This document shows positions 18,053 to 27,017 of a stretch of DNA of 64,000 nucleotides, in pieces (the stretch's first letter is position 1; each line of letters begins with the position of its first letter). The stretch lies in NCBI RefSeq assembly GCF_036192275.1, contig NZ_CP108088.1, positions 8,480,001 to 8,544,000 on the forward strand. Direction: 5' to 3'. Source of the DNA: Streptomyces sp. NBC_00250 (lineage in GTDB: Bacteria; Actinomycetota; Actinomycetes; Streptomycetales; Streptomycetaceae). A program made the position numbers and the translations under genes. Under the pieces are notes generated by a model. The model worked only from the letters and a program-made list of their open reading frames with translations. It searched no databases and was not told the DNA's origin.

Positions 18053-20383
18053 TCAGGCGGTCACGTCGGCATCGGCCAGGTCCGCGCGGACTTCACGGGC
18101 GGCGGCGACGAGGTTCTCCAGCGAGGCCCTGGTCTCGGGCCAACCTCGGGTCTTCAGGCCGCAGTCGGGGTTGACCCACAGGCGCTCGGCGGGGATGGCT
18201 TCGAGTCCCTTGCGGAGGAGGGCGGCCGCCTCCTCGGTGCTGGGGACGCGCGGGGAGTGGATGTCCCAGACGCCGGGTCCGGCCTCGCGCGGGTAGCCGT
18301 GCTCGGCGAGTTCGTCGGCGACCTGCATGTGGGAGCGGGCCGCCTCCAGGCTGATGACGTCGGCGTCGAGGTCGTCGATGGCCTGGACGATGTCGCCGAA
18401 CTCGGCGTAGCACATGTGGGTGTGGATCTGGGTGTCCGGCCGGACGCCGCTGGTGGTGAGGCGGAAGGACTCGGTCGCCCAGGCCAGGTAGCCCGCATGG
18501 TCGGCGGCGCGCAGCGGGAGCGTCTCGCGCAGGGCCGGTTCGTCGACCTGGATGACCGATGTGCCCGCCGCCTCAAGGTCGTCGACCTCGTCGCGCAGGG
18601 CGAGTGCCACCTGCCGGGCGGTCTCCCCGAGCGGCTGGTCGTCGCGTACGAAGGACCAGGCGAGCATGGTCACCGGGCCGGTCAGCATGCCCTTGACGGG
18701 CTTCGAGGTCTGCGACCGGGCGTACGTCGTCCATCGCACGGTCATCGGTTCGGGGCGGGAGATGTCCCCGGCCAGGACCGGGGGCCGGACGTAGCGGGTG
18801 CCGTACGACTGGACCCAGCCGTGCTGGGTGGCCAGATAGCCGGTGAGCTGCTCGGCGAAGTACTGCACCATGTCGTTGCGTTCGGGCTCGCCGTGCACGA
18901 GCACGTCGACGCCGGTCTTCTCCTGGAAGGAGAGGACCTCGCGGATCTCGTCCTTGATCCGCTCCTCGTACGCGGCGGCGTCGATCCGGCCGGCGCGCAG
19001 GTCGGCGCGGGCCACGCGGAGCTCCTCGGTCTGCGGGAACGAGCCGATGGTGGTGGTCGGCAGCACGGGAAGCCCCAGGAGGGCACGCTGGGCGGTGGCC
19101 CGCACCGCATACGGCTGGGAACGCCGACCGTCCGCGTCGGTGACGGCCGCGGTACGGGCGCGGACCGCGGGGTCGTGGGTGAGGGCGGAGCCGGCTCGGG
19201 AGGCGAGGCCGGCGCGGTTGGCGGCCAGCTCGGCGGTGATCACGCCGGTGCCCTGGGCGAGTCCACGGGCGAGGGTGGAGACCTCGGTGGCCTTCTGGCG
19301 GGCGAAGGACAGCCAGCGCCGGATCTGCGGGTCGATGTCCCGTTCGGCGGTCGCGTCCAGCGGCACGTGGAGCAGCGAGCAGGAGGCGGCGACGTCGACC
19401 TGGTCGGCGAGCCCGAGCAGGGTGCCGAGAGTGGCCAGGGACTTCCGGTAGTCGTTGATCCAGATGTTGCGGCCGTTGACCACGCCCGCGACCAGGCGCT
19501 TGCCGGGCAGCCCGCCGACCGTGGCGAGGTCGTCGAGGTTCGCTGCGGCGGCCCCGGTGAAGTCGAGGGCGAGACCTTCGACGGGGGCTGCGGCGAGTAC
19601 CGGGAGGGCGTCGCCGAGCCGGTCGAAGTACGAGGCGACGAGCAGCCTGGGCCGGTCGGTGGCACGACCCAGGTCGCGGTAGGCGCGGGCGGCGGCGTTC
19701 AGCTCGGCCGGGGTGCGGTCCTGGACCAGGGCGGGTTCGTCCAGTTGCACCCACTCGGCGCCGGCCGCGCGGAGGTCGGCGAGCACCTGGGCGTACACCG
19801 GCAGCAGCCGGTCGAGGAGGGTCAGCGGCTCGAAGTCCCCGGCCACGCCGGGGGCGGGCTTGCCGAGCAGTAGGTAGGTGAGGGGGCCGACGAGGACCGG
19901 GCGGGCGGTGTGCCCGAGGGCGAGGGCCTCCTTCAGCTCGGCGACCTGCTTGCGGGAGTCGGCGGTGAACGTGGTGTCGGGGCCGAGCTCGGGGACCAGG
20001 TAGTGGTAGTTGGTGTCGAACCACTTGGTCATCTCCAGCGGGGCGACGTCCTGCGTGCCGCGGGCCATCGCGAAGTACCCGTCGAGGGTGCCCGCCTCGA
20101 CGGCGGCGCGGTGGCGAGCCGGGACGGCGCCGACCATGACGCTGGTGTCCAGGACGTGGTCGTAGTACGAGAAGTCACCGGTCGGCACTTCGTTGATGCC
20201 GGCCTCGGTCAGCCGCTGCCAGTTCGATCGGCGCAGGCCGGCCGCGGTCCGACGAAGGGCGTCAGCGGTGACGCGGCCCTTCCAGTAGCCCTCGACGGCC
20301 TTCTTCAGTTCACGGTTCTGCCCCTGACGGGGGTACCCGTACACGGTGGCTCGTGCTGCCGCGGCTGCGGGCTTCGGTGTCAC
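18053..20383 (-). CDS. metE: Cobalamin-independent methionine synthase MetE
   Basis: 776 residues, the normal length. It transfers the methyl group of 5-methyltetrahydropteroyl-tri-L-glutamate to homocysteine to make methionine, without B12. Both halves of the duplicated barrel are present: the N-terminal [20 protein letters not shown] and the catalytic C-terminal half with the zinc ligands in [12 protein letters not shown] (His, Cys), a conserved Glu, and the cysteine of [14 protein letters not shown]. The GTG at 20383 follows GGAGAG. The long leader contains a cobalamin riboswitch (20560-20740), so expression should stop when B12 is plentiful and MetH can work. Confidence 0.97.
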   Translation of the reverse strand: MTPKPAAAAARATVYGYPRQGQNRELKKAVEGYWKGRVTADALRRTAAGLRRSNWQRLTEAGINEVPTGDFSYYDHVLDTSVMVGAVPARHRAAVEAGTLDGYFAMARGTQDVAPLEMTKWFDTNYHYLVPELGPDTTFTADSRKQVAELKEALALGHTARPVLVGPLTYLLLGKPAPGVAGDFEPLTLLDRLLPVYAQVLADLRAAGAEWVQLDEPALVQDRTPAELNAAARAYRDLGRATDRPRLLVASYFDRLGDALPVLAAAPVEGLALDFTGAAAANLDDLATVGGLPGKRLVAGVVNGRNIWINDYRKSLATLGTLLGLADQVDVAASCSLLHVPLDATAERDIDPQIRRWLSFARQKATEVSTLARGLAQGTGVITAELAANRAGLASRAGSALTHDPAVRARTAAVTDADGRRSQPYAVRATAQRALLGLPVLPTTTIGSFPQTEELRVARADLRAGRIDAAAYEERIKDEIREVLSFQEKTGVDVLVHGEPERNDMVQYFAEQLTGYLATQHGWVQSYGTRYVRPPVLAGDISRPEPMTVRWTTYARSQTSKPVKGMLTGPVTMLAWSFVRDDQPLGETARQVALALRDEVDDLEAAGTSVIQVDEPALRETLPLRAADHAGYLAWATESFRLTTSGVRPDTQIHTHMCYAEFGDIVQAIDDLDADVISLEAARSHMQVADELAEHGYPREAGPGVWDIHSPRVPSTEEAAALLRKGLEAIPAERLWVNPDCGLKTRGWPETRASLENLVAAAREVRADLADADVTA

Positions 20384-20559
20384 GGAACTCTCCTTCGCGA
20401 GATGTGTCCAGAACATCCCGGGGACGGAACGCGGACGCGAAGGAGACGACAGAACGGGCGGCCCACGTCGCGGAGGGTCCCGCGCGTGCCGCTCGCTGTG
20501 TACGCCGACCCGCCCACGAGGTCACCGAGAAAGCCGCACGGGAATCGTCCACGCGCGGG

Positions 20560-20740
20560 CAACGGGCAGGTCTTCGGACTCACGGGCACGCCCTCCTCGT
20601 GGAGGACACCTACTGGCCGTCGCTTCCCAGGACCGTTGTCCGGTCCCAGTGCGTATGACGGCGGTCGTTCCCGCTCACCGCTGCGGGGCAGTCCCGGATT
20701 CTCACCGGGTTCCCTCTTACGACGCCTCCCGCCTGGCGGA
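20560..20740 (-). promoter_or_regulatory. Cobalamin (B12) riboswitch in the metE leader
   Basis: Read on the minus strand, the leader has the classic consensus blocks in order: GGGAACCCGGTGAGAATCCG then GGACTGCCCCCGCA-type core (here GGGACTGCCCCGCAGCGGT), a CACTGGGA...CCTGGGAAG arm, the B12 box GCGACGGCCAGTAGG, and the closing GAGTCCGAAGACCTGCC. The element ends about 180 nt before the start codon. Expected to repress metE when adenosyl- or methylcobalamin binds. Limits are approximate. Confidence 0.93.
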
Positions 20741-20810
20741 CGGGGCGAACCAGCTGCACCGCCACCTTAGGCGCGCGAACGAGGACTGCACACCTCTGAC
20801 CGCATGCCGG

Positions 20811-20890
20811 ACCGTGAACAGGGCGTCCGTGGCCTCGTCGACCACACCGCACCGTGAACAGGGCGTCCGCGACCTCGTCGACCACACCGC
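20811..20890. repeat. 40-bp tandem direct repeat next to the LapA-like gene end
   Basis: The 40-bp unit ACCGTGAACAGGGCGTCCG... at 20811-20850 is repeated at 20851-20890 with two mismatches. It sits one base past the stop codon of the small membrane protein gene. Confidence 0.9.
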
Positions 20891-20891
20891 C

Positions 20892-21086
20892 TCACCGTTG
20901 TGCGCGGCGCCGGGCGATGAGCAGGCCGAGGACGACGCCCACGAGGAGGGTGACGGTGAGGACGATCCAGAGCGGAAGCGTGACCGACGGGACCCACAGC
21001 CTGACGGTGACCGAACCGGTATTGGCCGCGATGAACCAGATGGCCAGGGCGGCGAGAACCACGAAACCGATGGTGCGCAGGCGCAT
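20892..21086 (-). CDS. LapA/DUF1049-type small membrane protein
   Basis: 64 residues. Two transmembrane helices: TIGFVVLAALAIWFIAANTG (about 4-23) and LPLWIVLTVTLLVGVVLGLL (about 35-58), joined by a short SVTVRLWVPSVT strand, ending in RRRAQR on the cytoplasmic side. This is the LapA (DUF1049) pattern: two helices with an N-T-x-x-V-x-V motif between. ATG at 21086 follows AAGGGGCGGG; an in-frame ATG at about 21149 would add 22 polar residues. Function in Gram-positives is unknown. Confidence 0.75.
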   Translation of the reverse strand: MRLRTIGFVVLAALAIWFIAANTGSVTVRLWVPSVTLPLWIVLTVTLLVGVVLGLLIARRRAQR

Positions 21087-21330
21087 GTCCCGCCCCTTGA
21101 CCGTCAAGGTCGACGGTTCATGCGGCTTCCTGGCGGATTTCTGGGACATAGGGTCCATTATCGACCGATCTACGCGCCTGGTCGACCGCGCCGTCCACTG
21201 CTGCCCGCCGCAGATCGAGCATCGGCGGGCCTGGGTGCCGACGGAGACCGCACTCCGCGGACCCGTCGCGGTCGACACGGAGGCCTTCGTCCCCCATGAG
21301 GCGGCCTGCGTACGCGGGTGGTCCGACCTC

Positions 21331-21397
21331 TTGACGCCCCTCGTGCGGTCTCCCTACTGTCGCGCCAGAATTTCGAATGCATGACGAAATATCGAAC
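21331..21397 (+). promoter_or_regulatory. Promoter and operator of the decayed sugar-acid locus
   Basis: TTGACG (21331-21336), 18-bp spacer, TACTGT (21355-21360), followed at 21372-21397 by TTCGAA-N14-TCGAAC. The same TTCGAA-N14-TCGAAC pattern is at 21994-22019. Likely the operator of the IclR-type regulator whose remains lie at 23952-24305. Confidence 0.5.
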
Positions 21398-21418
21398 GAG
21401 CGGCAAGGGGCAACCGCT

Positions 21419-21808
21419 GTGCGGATCACGGGAATCAGCACGCACGTCGCCGCAACGCCGTGGCGCAACCTGACCTACGTCCTGTTCCACACGGACGAGG
21501 GCCTGAACGGGGTCGGCGAGACCCGGATGCTCGGGCACACCGACGCGCTCCTCGGCTATCTCGGCGAGGCCGAGGCGAACCACATCGCGGGCTCGGACCC
21601 GTTCGCCGTCGCGGACGCCGAGATCAAGAAGGTGGTCAAGGGCGCCCCGCGGGTGGACCCGGAGACGGGCTGCTTCCACCTCTCCGAGGCGCCCGGCCTC
21701 GGTGTCGAACTCGACGTGGACGCGGCGGCCGAGTTCCCGCAGCAGCAGGCCCGATTCGACCTGTGGTCCGAGGGCTGGGAGCGACGTCGACCCCAGGGGG
21801 CCCGGTGA
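21419..21808 (+). pseudogene. Internally deleted enolase/mandelate-racemase-family sugar-acid dehydratase
   Basis: A 129-codon frame from GTG 21419 (AAGGGG upstream). Residues 1-60 are a normal N-terminal cap domain (VRITGISTHVAATPWRNLTY, VLFHTDEGLNGVGETRMLGH), but the text jumps at about codon 70 (DPFAVADAEIKKVVKG) to what should be the C-terminus (LSEAPGLGVELDVDAAAEFP). The whole TIM barrel with the metal ligands and catalytic Lys/His, some 250-300 residues, is missing, with the frame kept. Family members of about 380-430 residues dehydrate aldonic or aldaric acids. The product cannot be active as an enzyme. The promoter and operator in front look intact. Confidence 0.75.
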
Positions 21809-21993
21809 ACGGCGAGGCCCTCGCCGTCCCGGCCGAGGCGCCGCTGGGGCCGTAGGCCGCGGGCGATCGATCCGGAGGCCGGACGCCGCCCCGCATCATC
21901 CCGTGTCCCGTGGGCCCCACCCCGGTGCCCCGGCCCATCCCGTGGGCCCCCGGCGCCCAGGCGCCCCGGTGGAGGAAAGTCCGTGTCCATTAC

Positions 21994-22019
21994 TTCGAAC
22001 CATGTCCGATATCTCGAAC
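21994..22019. promoter_or_regulatory. Second TTCGAA-N14-TCGAAC operator-like site
   Basis: TTCGAA at 21994-21999 and TCGAAC at 22014-22019 with CATGTCCGATATC between, matching the site at 21372-21397. It lies just before the GTG chosen for the next gene. Confidence 0.5.
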
Positions 22020-22033
22020 GTGAAGGACTGTCT

Positions 22034-23017
22034 GTGACCGACGCTCACTCCCCGACCTCCCGTCGGCCCGGCGAGCACGTGCTCGCCGCGCTGGGCCTCG
22101 GGGTCCCGGCCTTGTCCCCCGCCGACGCCTCGCCGCACACCTTCCCCGGTGGCGGCCGCTGGCGTACCGAGATTCCGTCCTGCGAGGGCCCCGAGGCGCT
22201 GGCCGTGGTCCTGGCGGAGGCCGAGCGGCTCGACGTACCGGTGCACCGGATCAGTCAGGGCAGCGGCGTGTGGATGCTCACCGATGCCGAGATCACCGAA
22301 ATGGTCGCCGAGACCACCGAACGCGCCGTCGAGCTCTGTCTGTTCACCGGCCCGCGCGGCACCTGGGACATCGGCGGCTCCGTGCGCACCGACTCGCGAG
22401 GGGCCGGACCGCGTGCGCGTGGCCACGACGCCGTCGCGGGGTGCGTCGAGGACGCCGTCCGGGCCACCGAGCTGGGGGTGAAGTGCCTGCTCGTCGCCGA
22501 CGAGGGCGTGCTGTGGGCGCTGCACCGGGCGCGCCTCAAGGGCATCGTCCCGGCCGACACCACGCTCAAGGTCTCCGCGCTGATCGGCCCGGTCAACCCC
22601 GCCTCGTACGCGGTGTACGAACGTCTCGGCGCCGACTCGATCAACGTGCCCAGCGACCTGACGCTCGATCACCTCACCGGCATTCGGCGGGTCTCCGCCG
22701 CCCCCATGGACATGTACATCGAGGCCCCCGACGACCTCGGCGGCTACGTGCGGATGTACGAGGTCGCCGAGCTGATCCGGCGCGGAGCACCGCTCTATCT
22801 GAAGTTCGGTCTGTCCAAGGCGCCCGGGATCTACCCCTACGGTTCCCATCTGCGGACGCTCGCCCTGGACACCGCCCGGGAGCGGGTGCGGCGCGGCCGT
22901 CTCTCCCTGGACCTGCTCGCCCGGCACGGCGCGGACGGCGCGATGGCGCCGCTCGGTTCCCGGCTGCCGGGGTTCCTGAAGCGCTTCGATCTCAACGACG
23001 AGAAGAACGAGGACTGA
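22034..23017 (+). CDS. U32-peptidase-like TIM-barrel protein of a sugar-acid locus
   Basis: 327 residues from GTG 22034 (GAAGGACT upstream). A GTG at 21983 has a better GGAGG site, but it would place the 21994-22019 operator inside the gene and add an odd N-terminus. Recognisable segments are LGADSINVPSDLTLDHLTGI, PMDMYIEAPDDLGGYVRMYE and APLYLKFGLSKAPGIYPYG, seen in proteins labelled U32 family peptidase that sit with sugar-acid dehydratases and sugar ABC transporters in actinobacteria. It is probably not a peptidase; an aldolase- or epimerase-like role is possible but unproven. It is the only intact gene of the locus. Its stop overlaps the ATG of the next remnant (TGATG). Confidence 0.6.
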   Translation: MTDAHSPTSRRPGEHVLAALGLGVPALSPADASPHTFPGGGRWRTEIPSCEGPEALAVVLAEAERLDVPVHRISQGSGVWMLTDAEITEMVAETTERAVELCLFTGPRGTWDIGGSVRTDSRGAGPRARGHDAVAGCVEDAVRATELGVKCLLVADEGVLWALHRARLKGIVPADTTLKVSALIGPVNPASYAVYERLGADSINVPSDLTLDHLTGIRRVSAAPMDMYIEAPDDLGGYVRMYEVAELIRRGAPLYLKFGLSKAPGIYPYGSHLRTLALDTARERVRRGRLSLDLLARHGADGAMAPLGSRLPGFLKRFDLNDEKNED

Positions 23018-23151
23018 TGACCATGCGCAACCGCAGAGCCGTCCTGACCGGCGCCATCGGCATCGCGATGCCGACCCAGTCCTCCGAGCGGTGGATCGCC
23101 GACGGAAAGAACGTCGTCAAGAGCCTGGAGGGGAAGGGGTGCAAGACCTCG
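23017..23151 (+). pseudogene. Stub of a sugar ABC transporter substrate-binding protein
   Basis: The frame begins at ATG 23017 overlapping the previous stop. It encodes a positively charged start (MTMRNRRAVLTGA) and then IGIAMPTQSSERWIADGKNV and a VKSLEGKGCKT stretch. The latter is the start of the mature domain of ChvE/xylose-type sugar-binding proteins (V-G-x-A-M-P-T-x-x-x-x-R-W-x-x-D-x-x-N). The signal-peptide core and lipobox between them are missing, and all sequence after codon 45 is lost, replaced by the tail of an oppositely oriented lactonase remnant. Clearly non-functional. Confidence 0.65.
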
Positions 23152-23955
23152 CCCGGCACGACCAAGAGGGAGCCGGACAGCGGGTGCGGGCGATCCAGGC
23201 CGGTCCGCGCCGTCGTCACGTACAGATCGGTCAGGTCGGGCCCGCCGAACGCGCAGGCCGTCGGCCGGCGCACGGGCAGTTCCACGACCCGGTCGAGCGC
23301 CCCGGACGGCGTGTGGCGGCGCACCGCCCCGCCGCCCCACAGTGCCACCCACACGCATCCGTCGGCGTGACGGCGAGCCCGTCGGGGAAGCCCGCGCCGT
23401 TCTCGACGACGGCCAGCGGGCGGCGGTTCAGCGGGTCCTGGGTCCCGGGGCCGACGCCGAAGACGTCGACGCGGCGGGTGGGCGAGTCGATGGAGTACAT
23501 CCGCCGCCCGTCAGGACTCCAGCCGGTGCCGTTGCCGATGGCGACATCGCCGAGACCGTCCGGACCGTGCCGCCGGGCGCCACCCGGGACAGGGTTCCGC
23601 CACCGGGCGCCTCGTCGTAGCGCATGGTGCACGCCCTCAGCGCCCCGTCGGGGGCGACGGCGGAGTCGTTGCCGCGGCGGCCCGGCACCGGCTCGTGGTG
23701 CAGCCGACTGAAGGCGCCCTGAGCGTCGTAAACCCCCACGCCGTCACGGAGGTTGACGGCGAGACCGCCGCTCGCGCGCGGCTTGGCCGCGCCCACGTGC
23801 TGCTCGGCGGCGAGGACGGTGCGGCGCCCGGACGCCGGGTCGTACGTGTGCACCCGGGAGCCCAGGATGTCGACCCAGACCAGCCGCCCCACGGCCGGAT
23901 CCCACGTCGGGCCGTCACCGAGTTCGGCGCGCTCCCGGACCGCGACCTCGATCAT
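23135..23955 (-). pseudogene. Frameshifted SMP-30/gluconolactonase gene
   Basis: Homology to SMP-30/gluconolactonase beta-propellers runs across three frames. From ATG 23955: ELGDGPTWDPAVGRLVWVDI through GALRACTMRYDEAPGGGTLS. After a shift near 23560: GDVAIGNGTGWSPDGRRMYS, SIDSPTRRVDVFG and NGAGFPDGLAVTPTDACG. After a second shift near 23355: CVWVALWGGGAVRRHTPSG and DRPHPLSGSLLVVPGE before merging into the binding-protein stub. At least two frameshifts break it. Its ATG overlaps the iclR remnant's TGA (ATGA), showing an ancestral coupled pair. The intact enzyme would hydrolyse sugar lactones ahead of the dehydratase. Confidence 0.75.
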
Positions 23956-24305
23956 GCCGTCCTCCGGTGGCCGAGCCGCTCGGAGAGTTCCGTGGCCCCC
24001 TCGACCACCAGGTCCTCCAGCTCGGCGCGGCGCGTCTCGCTCCAGCGGATCGTCGGCGCGGAGATCGACAGGGCGGCGACCACCCGGCCGGAACGGTCAC
24101 GGACGGGCGCGGCCACGCAGGAGACGTCCGGGTTCGACTCCCTGTCCTCCGTGGCGATTCCGCGCCGCCGCACCTCCGCGAGCGCCGCGCGCAGGTCGGC
24201 CGGGTCGGTGACGCTGTGCGGGGTCATCGCGACCAGCTCGGCCCCGTCGGGGACACCGTCCGCCGGCTCCTCCTCGGGCAGCGAGGCGAGCAGCATCTTG
24301 CATAC
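23952..24305 (-). pseudogene. C-terminal half of an IclR-family regulator
   Basis: About 117 codons of an IclR effector-binding domain: AVCKMLLASLPEEEP, HSVTDPADLRAALAEVRRRG, the typical SCVAAPVRDRSGRVVAALSI core and a final helix RRAELEDLVVEGATELSERL. The N-terminal winged helix-turn-helix and about half of the effector domain are absent; upstream sequence is unrelated. Full IclR proteins are about 250-260 residues. Without DNA-binding domain the locus should be unregulated. Likely once acted at TTCGAA-N14-TCGAAC. Confidence 0.75.
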
Positions 24306-24365
24306 TGCCCCGTCGTCCGCACCCCGTGAGCGACGAGCCGCGGAGGTCCGCCTCCGGTCTCGGCG

Positions 24366-26807
24366 TCAGCCGAGGCGGACCGTGACCTTCTGGGGTGCGC
24401 CTGCCTGGCCGGTGAGGTCGCCGAAGGTGAGCTTCAGCGATGGGCCGGTGGTCGCGGCGGTGACCGTGGCGGGCCGGGAGAGGACCTTGCCCACCCTGCG
24501 GTTCCAGACGATGTCCAGGGAGGTGGCCTGCCGCGCGGGGTCCGAGACGACGACGGTCGCCGTGCCGTTGCGGTGCTCCCGTACGAGGACGGAGGCGGGG
24601 GCGCTCGCCCGGAGGCCGCCGACGGTGCCCGCGGTCCAGAAGTTCACCGCGGTGAGGCCCAGCTTAGGGACGCGGACGCCCTGCTGGGCGCCGGTGTTGG
24701 CGAGGATCCGCAGCCATCCCCGGTCGTGGGCGCGGTGGGCGGTCGTACCTGCGCTCGCTCCCGGCAGCAGGACGTAGGCGTAGTCGCCGTCGGTCGGGTC
24801 GATGCCGTGGTCGGTGAAGAGGGTCAGATAGCGGCGGGTGATCGGGTCGGGGGATCCGCCGGTGTTGATGTCCCGCCAGGAGCCGGTGCGTTCCTCGCGT
24901 ACCGCGGCGAGCTTTGCGCCGCCGGGGAAGACGTAGCCCGCCTGACCGGCGATGTGAGCCCACTCGGCGTCGTCGAAGGTGGCCGTCCAGCCCTGTGTCA
25001 CCGGCTGCGGACGGCCGTCGACGGTGAGCACCGGGGCGCCGGCGGCGCCGAGGGCGCGGTTGTCGACGGTCGTCTCGACGGCGTGGCCGTCCGTGGAGGT
25101 GATGCCGGCGCCGAGGCAGACGATGGAGTCGTCGAGGCAGAACCAGGACTTCTTGGCGCTCATGGTGCTGGACAGGCCCTTGAGGTGCTGGCCGACTGCG
25201 GCGTATGCGCCGTCGGTGGTGCCCCCGACCCAGGCCGCGTCCGGCATGGGCTGCCCCCAGTTGCCGCCCTCGCCGTCGGCGAGGGGCTTGCGTGATGCGG
25301 TGATGCCGGGCAGGCGGTACGGGTCGACGGTGGGCCAGTAGGCGTCCGAGTACTGCTCCAGGCCGAAGTCGCTGCCCCACCAGGAGAGCCAGCCGGCGCC
25401 GGTGTGATAGCCGCGGGCATGCTCGCCGTTGCCGAACTCGTAGTGGGCGATGCGGTTCGAGGCCATGGAGAGGGAGGCCGCCCAGTCGTGACGGCGGTGG
25501 GTGGCTCGTGCCATGTGGGGGAACAGCCGGTGCTCGACGGGCTCGGGGGCGGCCTTCACGGCGGTGTCGTCCTGCAGCGCTTGCAGGAGTGATGCCCTGA
25601 TCAGGCTGAGGCCCGGGTTCTTGAGCGCGGGGTAGTAGTAGTCGCGCTGCAGCCAGCCCTTGACCATCGCCCGCCAGCGGGCGTTCTCCTCGGGGCTCGC
25701 CCCCTGGCCGACCAGCAGGATGGTCGCCATGAGGCCGTGGGCGCGCTGGTGTTCGTCGGTACCGATGCGGCTGATGCCCCGGCTGCTGACGTTGTCCATG
25801 ATCAGGCCGTTGTAGATGAACGGTGCGACGGCCTTCTCGATCGTGTCGAGGAAGAGCTGGGTGCCGGCGTCCTTCACCTCCCAGCTCGACCCGCGCAGCA
25901 GGGCCAGCAGTCGGCCCACTCCGTCGTGCAGCACCGCGCCGTAGCCGCCGATGTAGGGGACGTTGCGGTGCTGGACGAACGATCCGTCGTCGTAGAAGCC
26001 GTCTCCCGAGGTGACGTACGGGAACACCGGGGCCAGCGCCTGGGACGCCAGTGTGATCTTGCCGGTGTCCTTGCCGACGATCCCGCGCAGGATGACTCCG
26101 CGGCACAGGTCGACGCGATTGGCGCCGGTGCTGGTCCCGGTGTACGAGGCGAAGACCGATTCCGGCACGAACGCGTCCACGGCCCGGCAGTAGGCGGCGA
26201 TCTGTGTCGCCGACAGGTGGTCGTACATCAGCACGCAGGTGTCCATGAGCGCCTGCGGAGCGCCGATCTGCCAGTTGTACCAGTTGCCGTACCGCGTCGT
26301 GTTCTCGTTGTAGACCTCGGAGTGGAGGTGGTCGAGTCCGGTGAGGACGGCATCACGCAGTCCGGCGTCCCCGGTCAGTCCGGTGCCGGGCTGGGAGTAC
26401 GCCTCGGCCATGGTGCGCAGCCGGTTGTAGCTGTCGTTCATGGTGGCGGAGAACGCGTAGGACTCCGCGTCGAGGTCCGGCTCCGGGTCGGCCCAGGAGC
26501 GGCCGGGCCAGAGTGAACCGCTCGCCGGGGCCATGGTCGCCCGGTAGCCGGCCGCGGTCGTGCCGAGGCTGCTGAGGATGGTCCGGTACGGCTCCGCCGT
26601 CGGACTGAAGCCCGTACCGAGGATGAGGTCGCGCCACTTGCCGCGCAGCGCGTCGAACTCCGCGTCGGACGTGGAGGTGAACGTCCCTTCGGCGCCGGGG
26701 GCTTCGGAGGCGCCGGACGGGTGCGCGAGCGTCCCCGTGAGTCCGAGGGCGAGCACGCCCCCACCGGCGGCATGGAGGAAGGTGCGGCGACGCCAGGGAG
26801 ATGGCAT
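24366..26807 (-). CDS. Secreted polysaccharide lyase family 8 (hyaluronate/chondroitin/xanthan lyase type)
   Basis: 813 residues. The start PSPWRRRTFLHAAGGGVLAL is a Tat signal (twin Arg) cleaved near residue 33. The alpha/alpha-toroid catalytic domain carries Asn230 (TGANRVD), His280 (FVQHRNVPY) and Tyr289 (IGGYG). Their spacing, 50 and 59 residues, equals that of the Asn/His/Tyr triad of pneumococcal hyaluronate lyase as I recall it. Beta-sandwich domains follow to the end. It cleaves uronic-acid-containing polysaccharide by beta-elimination outside the cell. The gene is divergent from the hybrid regulator at 27018 and next to a decayed sugar-acid locus, which fits uronate use. Which polymer it attacks is not clear. 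Confidence 0.9.
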   Translation of the reverse strand: MPSPWRRRTFLHAAGGGVLALGLTGTLAHPSGASEAPGAEGTFTSTSDAEFDALRGKWRDLILGTGFSPTAEPYRTILSSLGTTAAGYRATMAPASGSLWPGRSWADPEPDLDAESYAFSATMNDSYNRLRTMAEAYSQPGTGLTGDAGLRDAVLTGLDHLHSEVYNENTTRYGNWYNWQIGAPQALMDTCVLMYDHLSATQIAAYCRAVDAFVPESVFASYTGTSTGANRVDLCRGVILRGIVGKDTGKITLASQALAPVFPYVTSGDGFYDDGSFVQHRNVPYIGGYGAVLHDGVGRLLALLRGSSWEVKDAGTQLFLDTIEKAVAPFIYNGLIMDNVSSRGISRIGTDEHQRAHGLMATILLVGQGASPEENARWRAMVKGWLQRDYYYPALKNPGLSLIRASLLQALQDDTAVKAAPEPVEHRLFPHMARATHRRHDWAASLSMASNRIAHYEFGNGEHARGYHTGAGWLSWWGSDFGLEQYSDAYWPTVDPYRLPGITASRKPLADGEGGNWGQPMPDAAWVGGTTDGAYAAVGQHLKGLSSTMSAKKSWFCLDDSIVCLGAGITSTDGHAVETTVDNRALGAAGAPVLTVDGRPQPVTQGWTATFDDAEWAHIAGQAGYVFPGGAKLAAVREERTGSWRDINTGGSPDPITRRYLTLFTDHGIDPTDGDYAYVLLPGASAGTTAHRAHDRGWLRILANTGAQQGVRVPKLGLTAVNFWTAGTVGGLRASAPASVLVREHRNGTATVVVSDPARQATSLDIVWNRRVGKVLSRPATVTAATTGPSLKLTFGDLTGQAGAPQKVTVRLG

Positions 26808-26905
26808 GGGAGACGACCTTTACGGGAGGAGCGCGTCGTTGCCTCGGCGCTGTCGCTGGCTCGTAAGCGTGGGGTTTCTAACACGCAGAAAACCAAGAGA
26901 GCAAC

Positions 26906-26944
26906 GGTTTGGACAGGAACCGCCATTGATTGTCCGTTCGACAA
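26906..26944. promoter_or_regulatory. Palindromes in the lyase-regulator divergent region
   Basis: TTGTC-CGTTC-GACAA (26930-26944) is a perfect 5-bp-arm palindrome and GGTT-TGGACAGG-AACC (26906-26921) a second one. They lie in a 210-bp, locally A+T-rich divergent region. Candidate binding sites for the 27018 regulator. Confidence 0.4.
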
Positions 26945-27017
26945 GAAACCGACAGAATCGATCGTGAGGTGGCTACACTGCGTCTGAACTGGGCCGTCGT
27001 TCGAGGGGAGCGGGGAA

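Noticed and set aside
21983..22033. Alternative GTG start at 21983 with an ideal GGAGG site for the U32-like gene
   Set aside because: It would put the TTCGAA-N14-TCGAAC site inside the gene and add an unlikely N-terminus; possibly a leftover site from a deleted gene. Not excluded.
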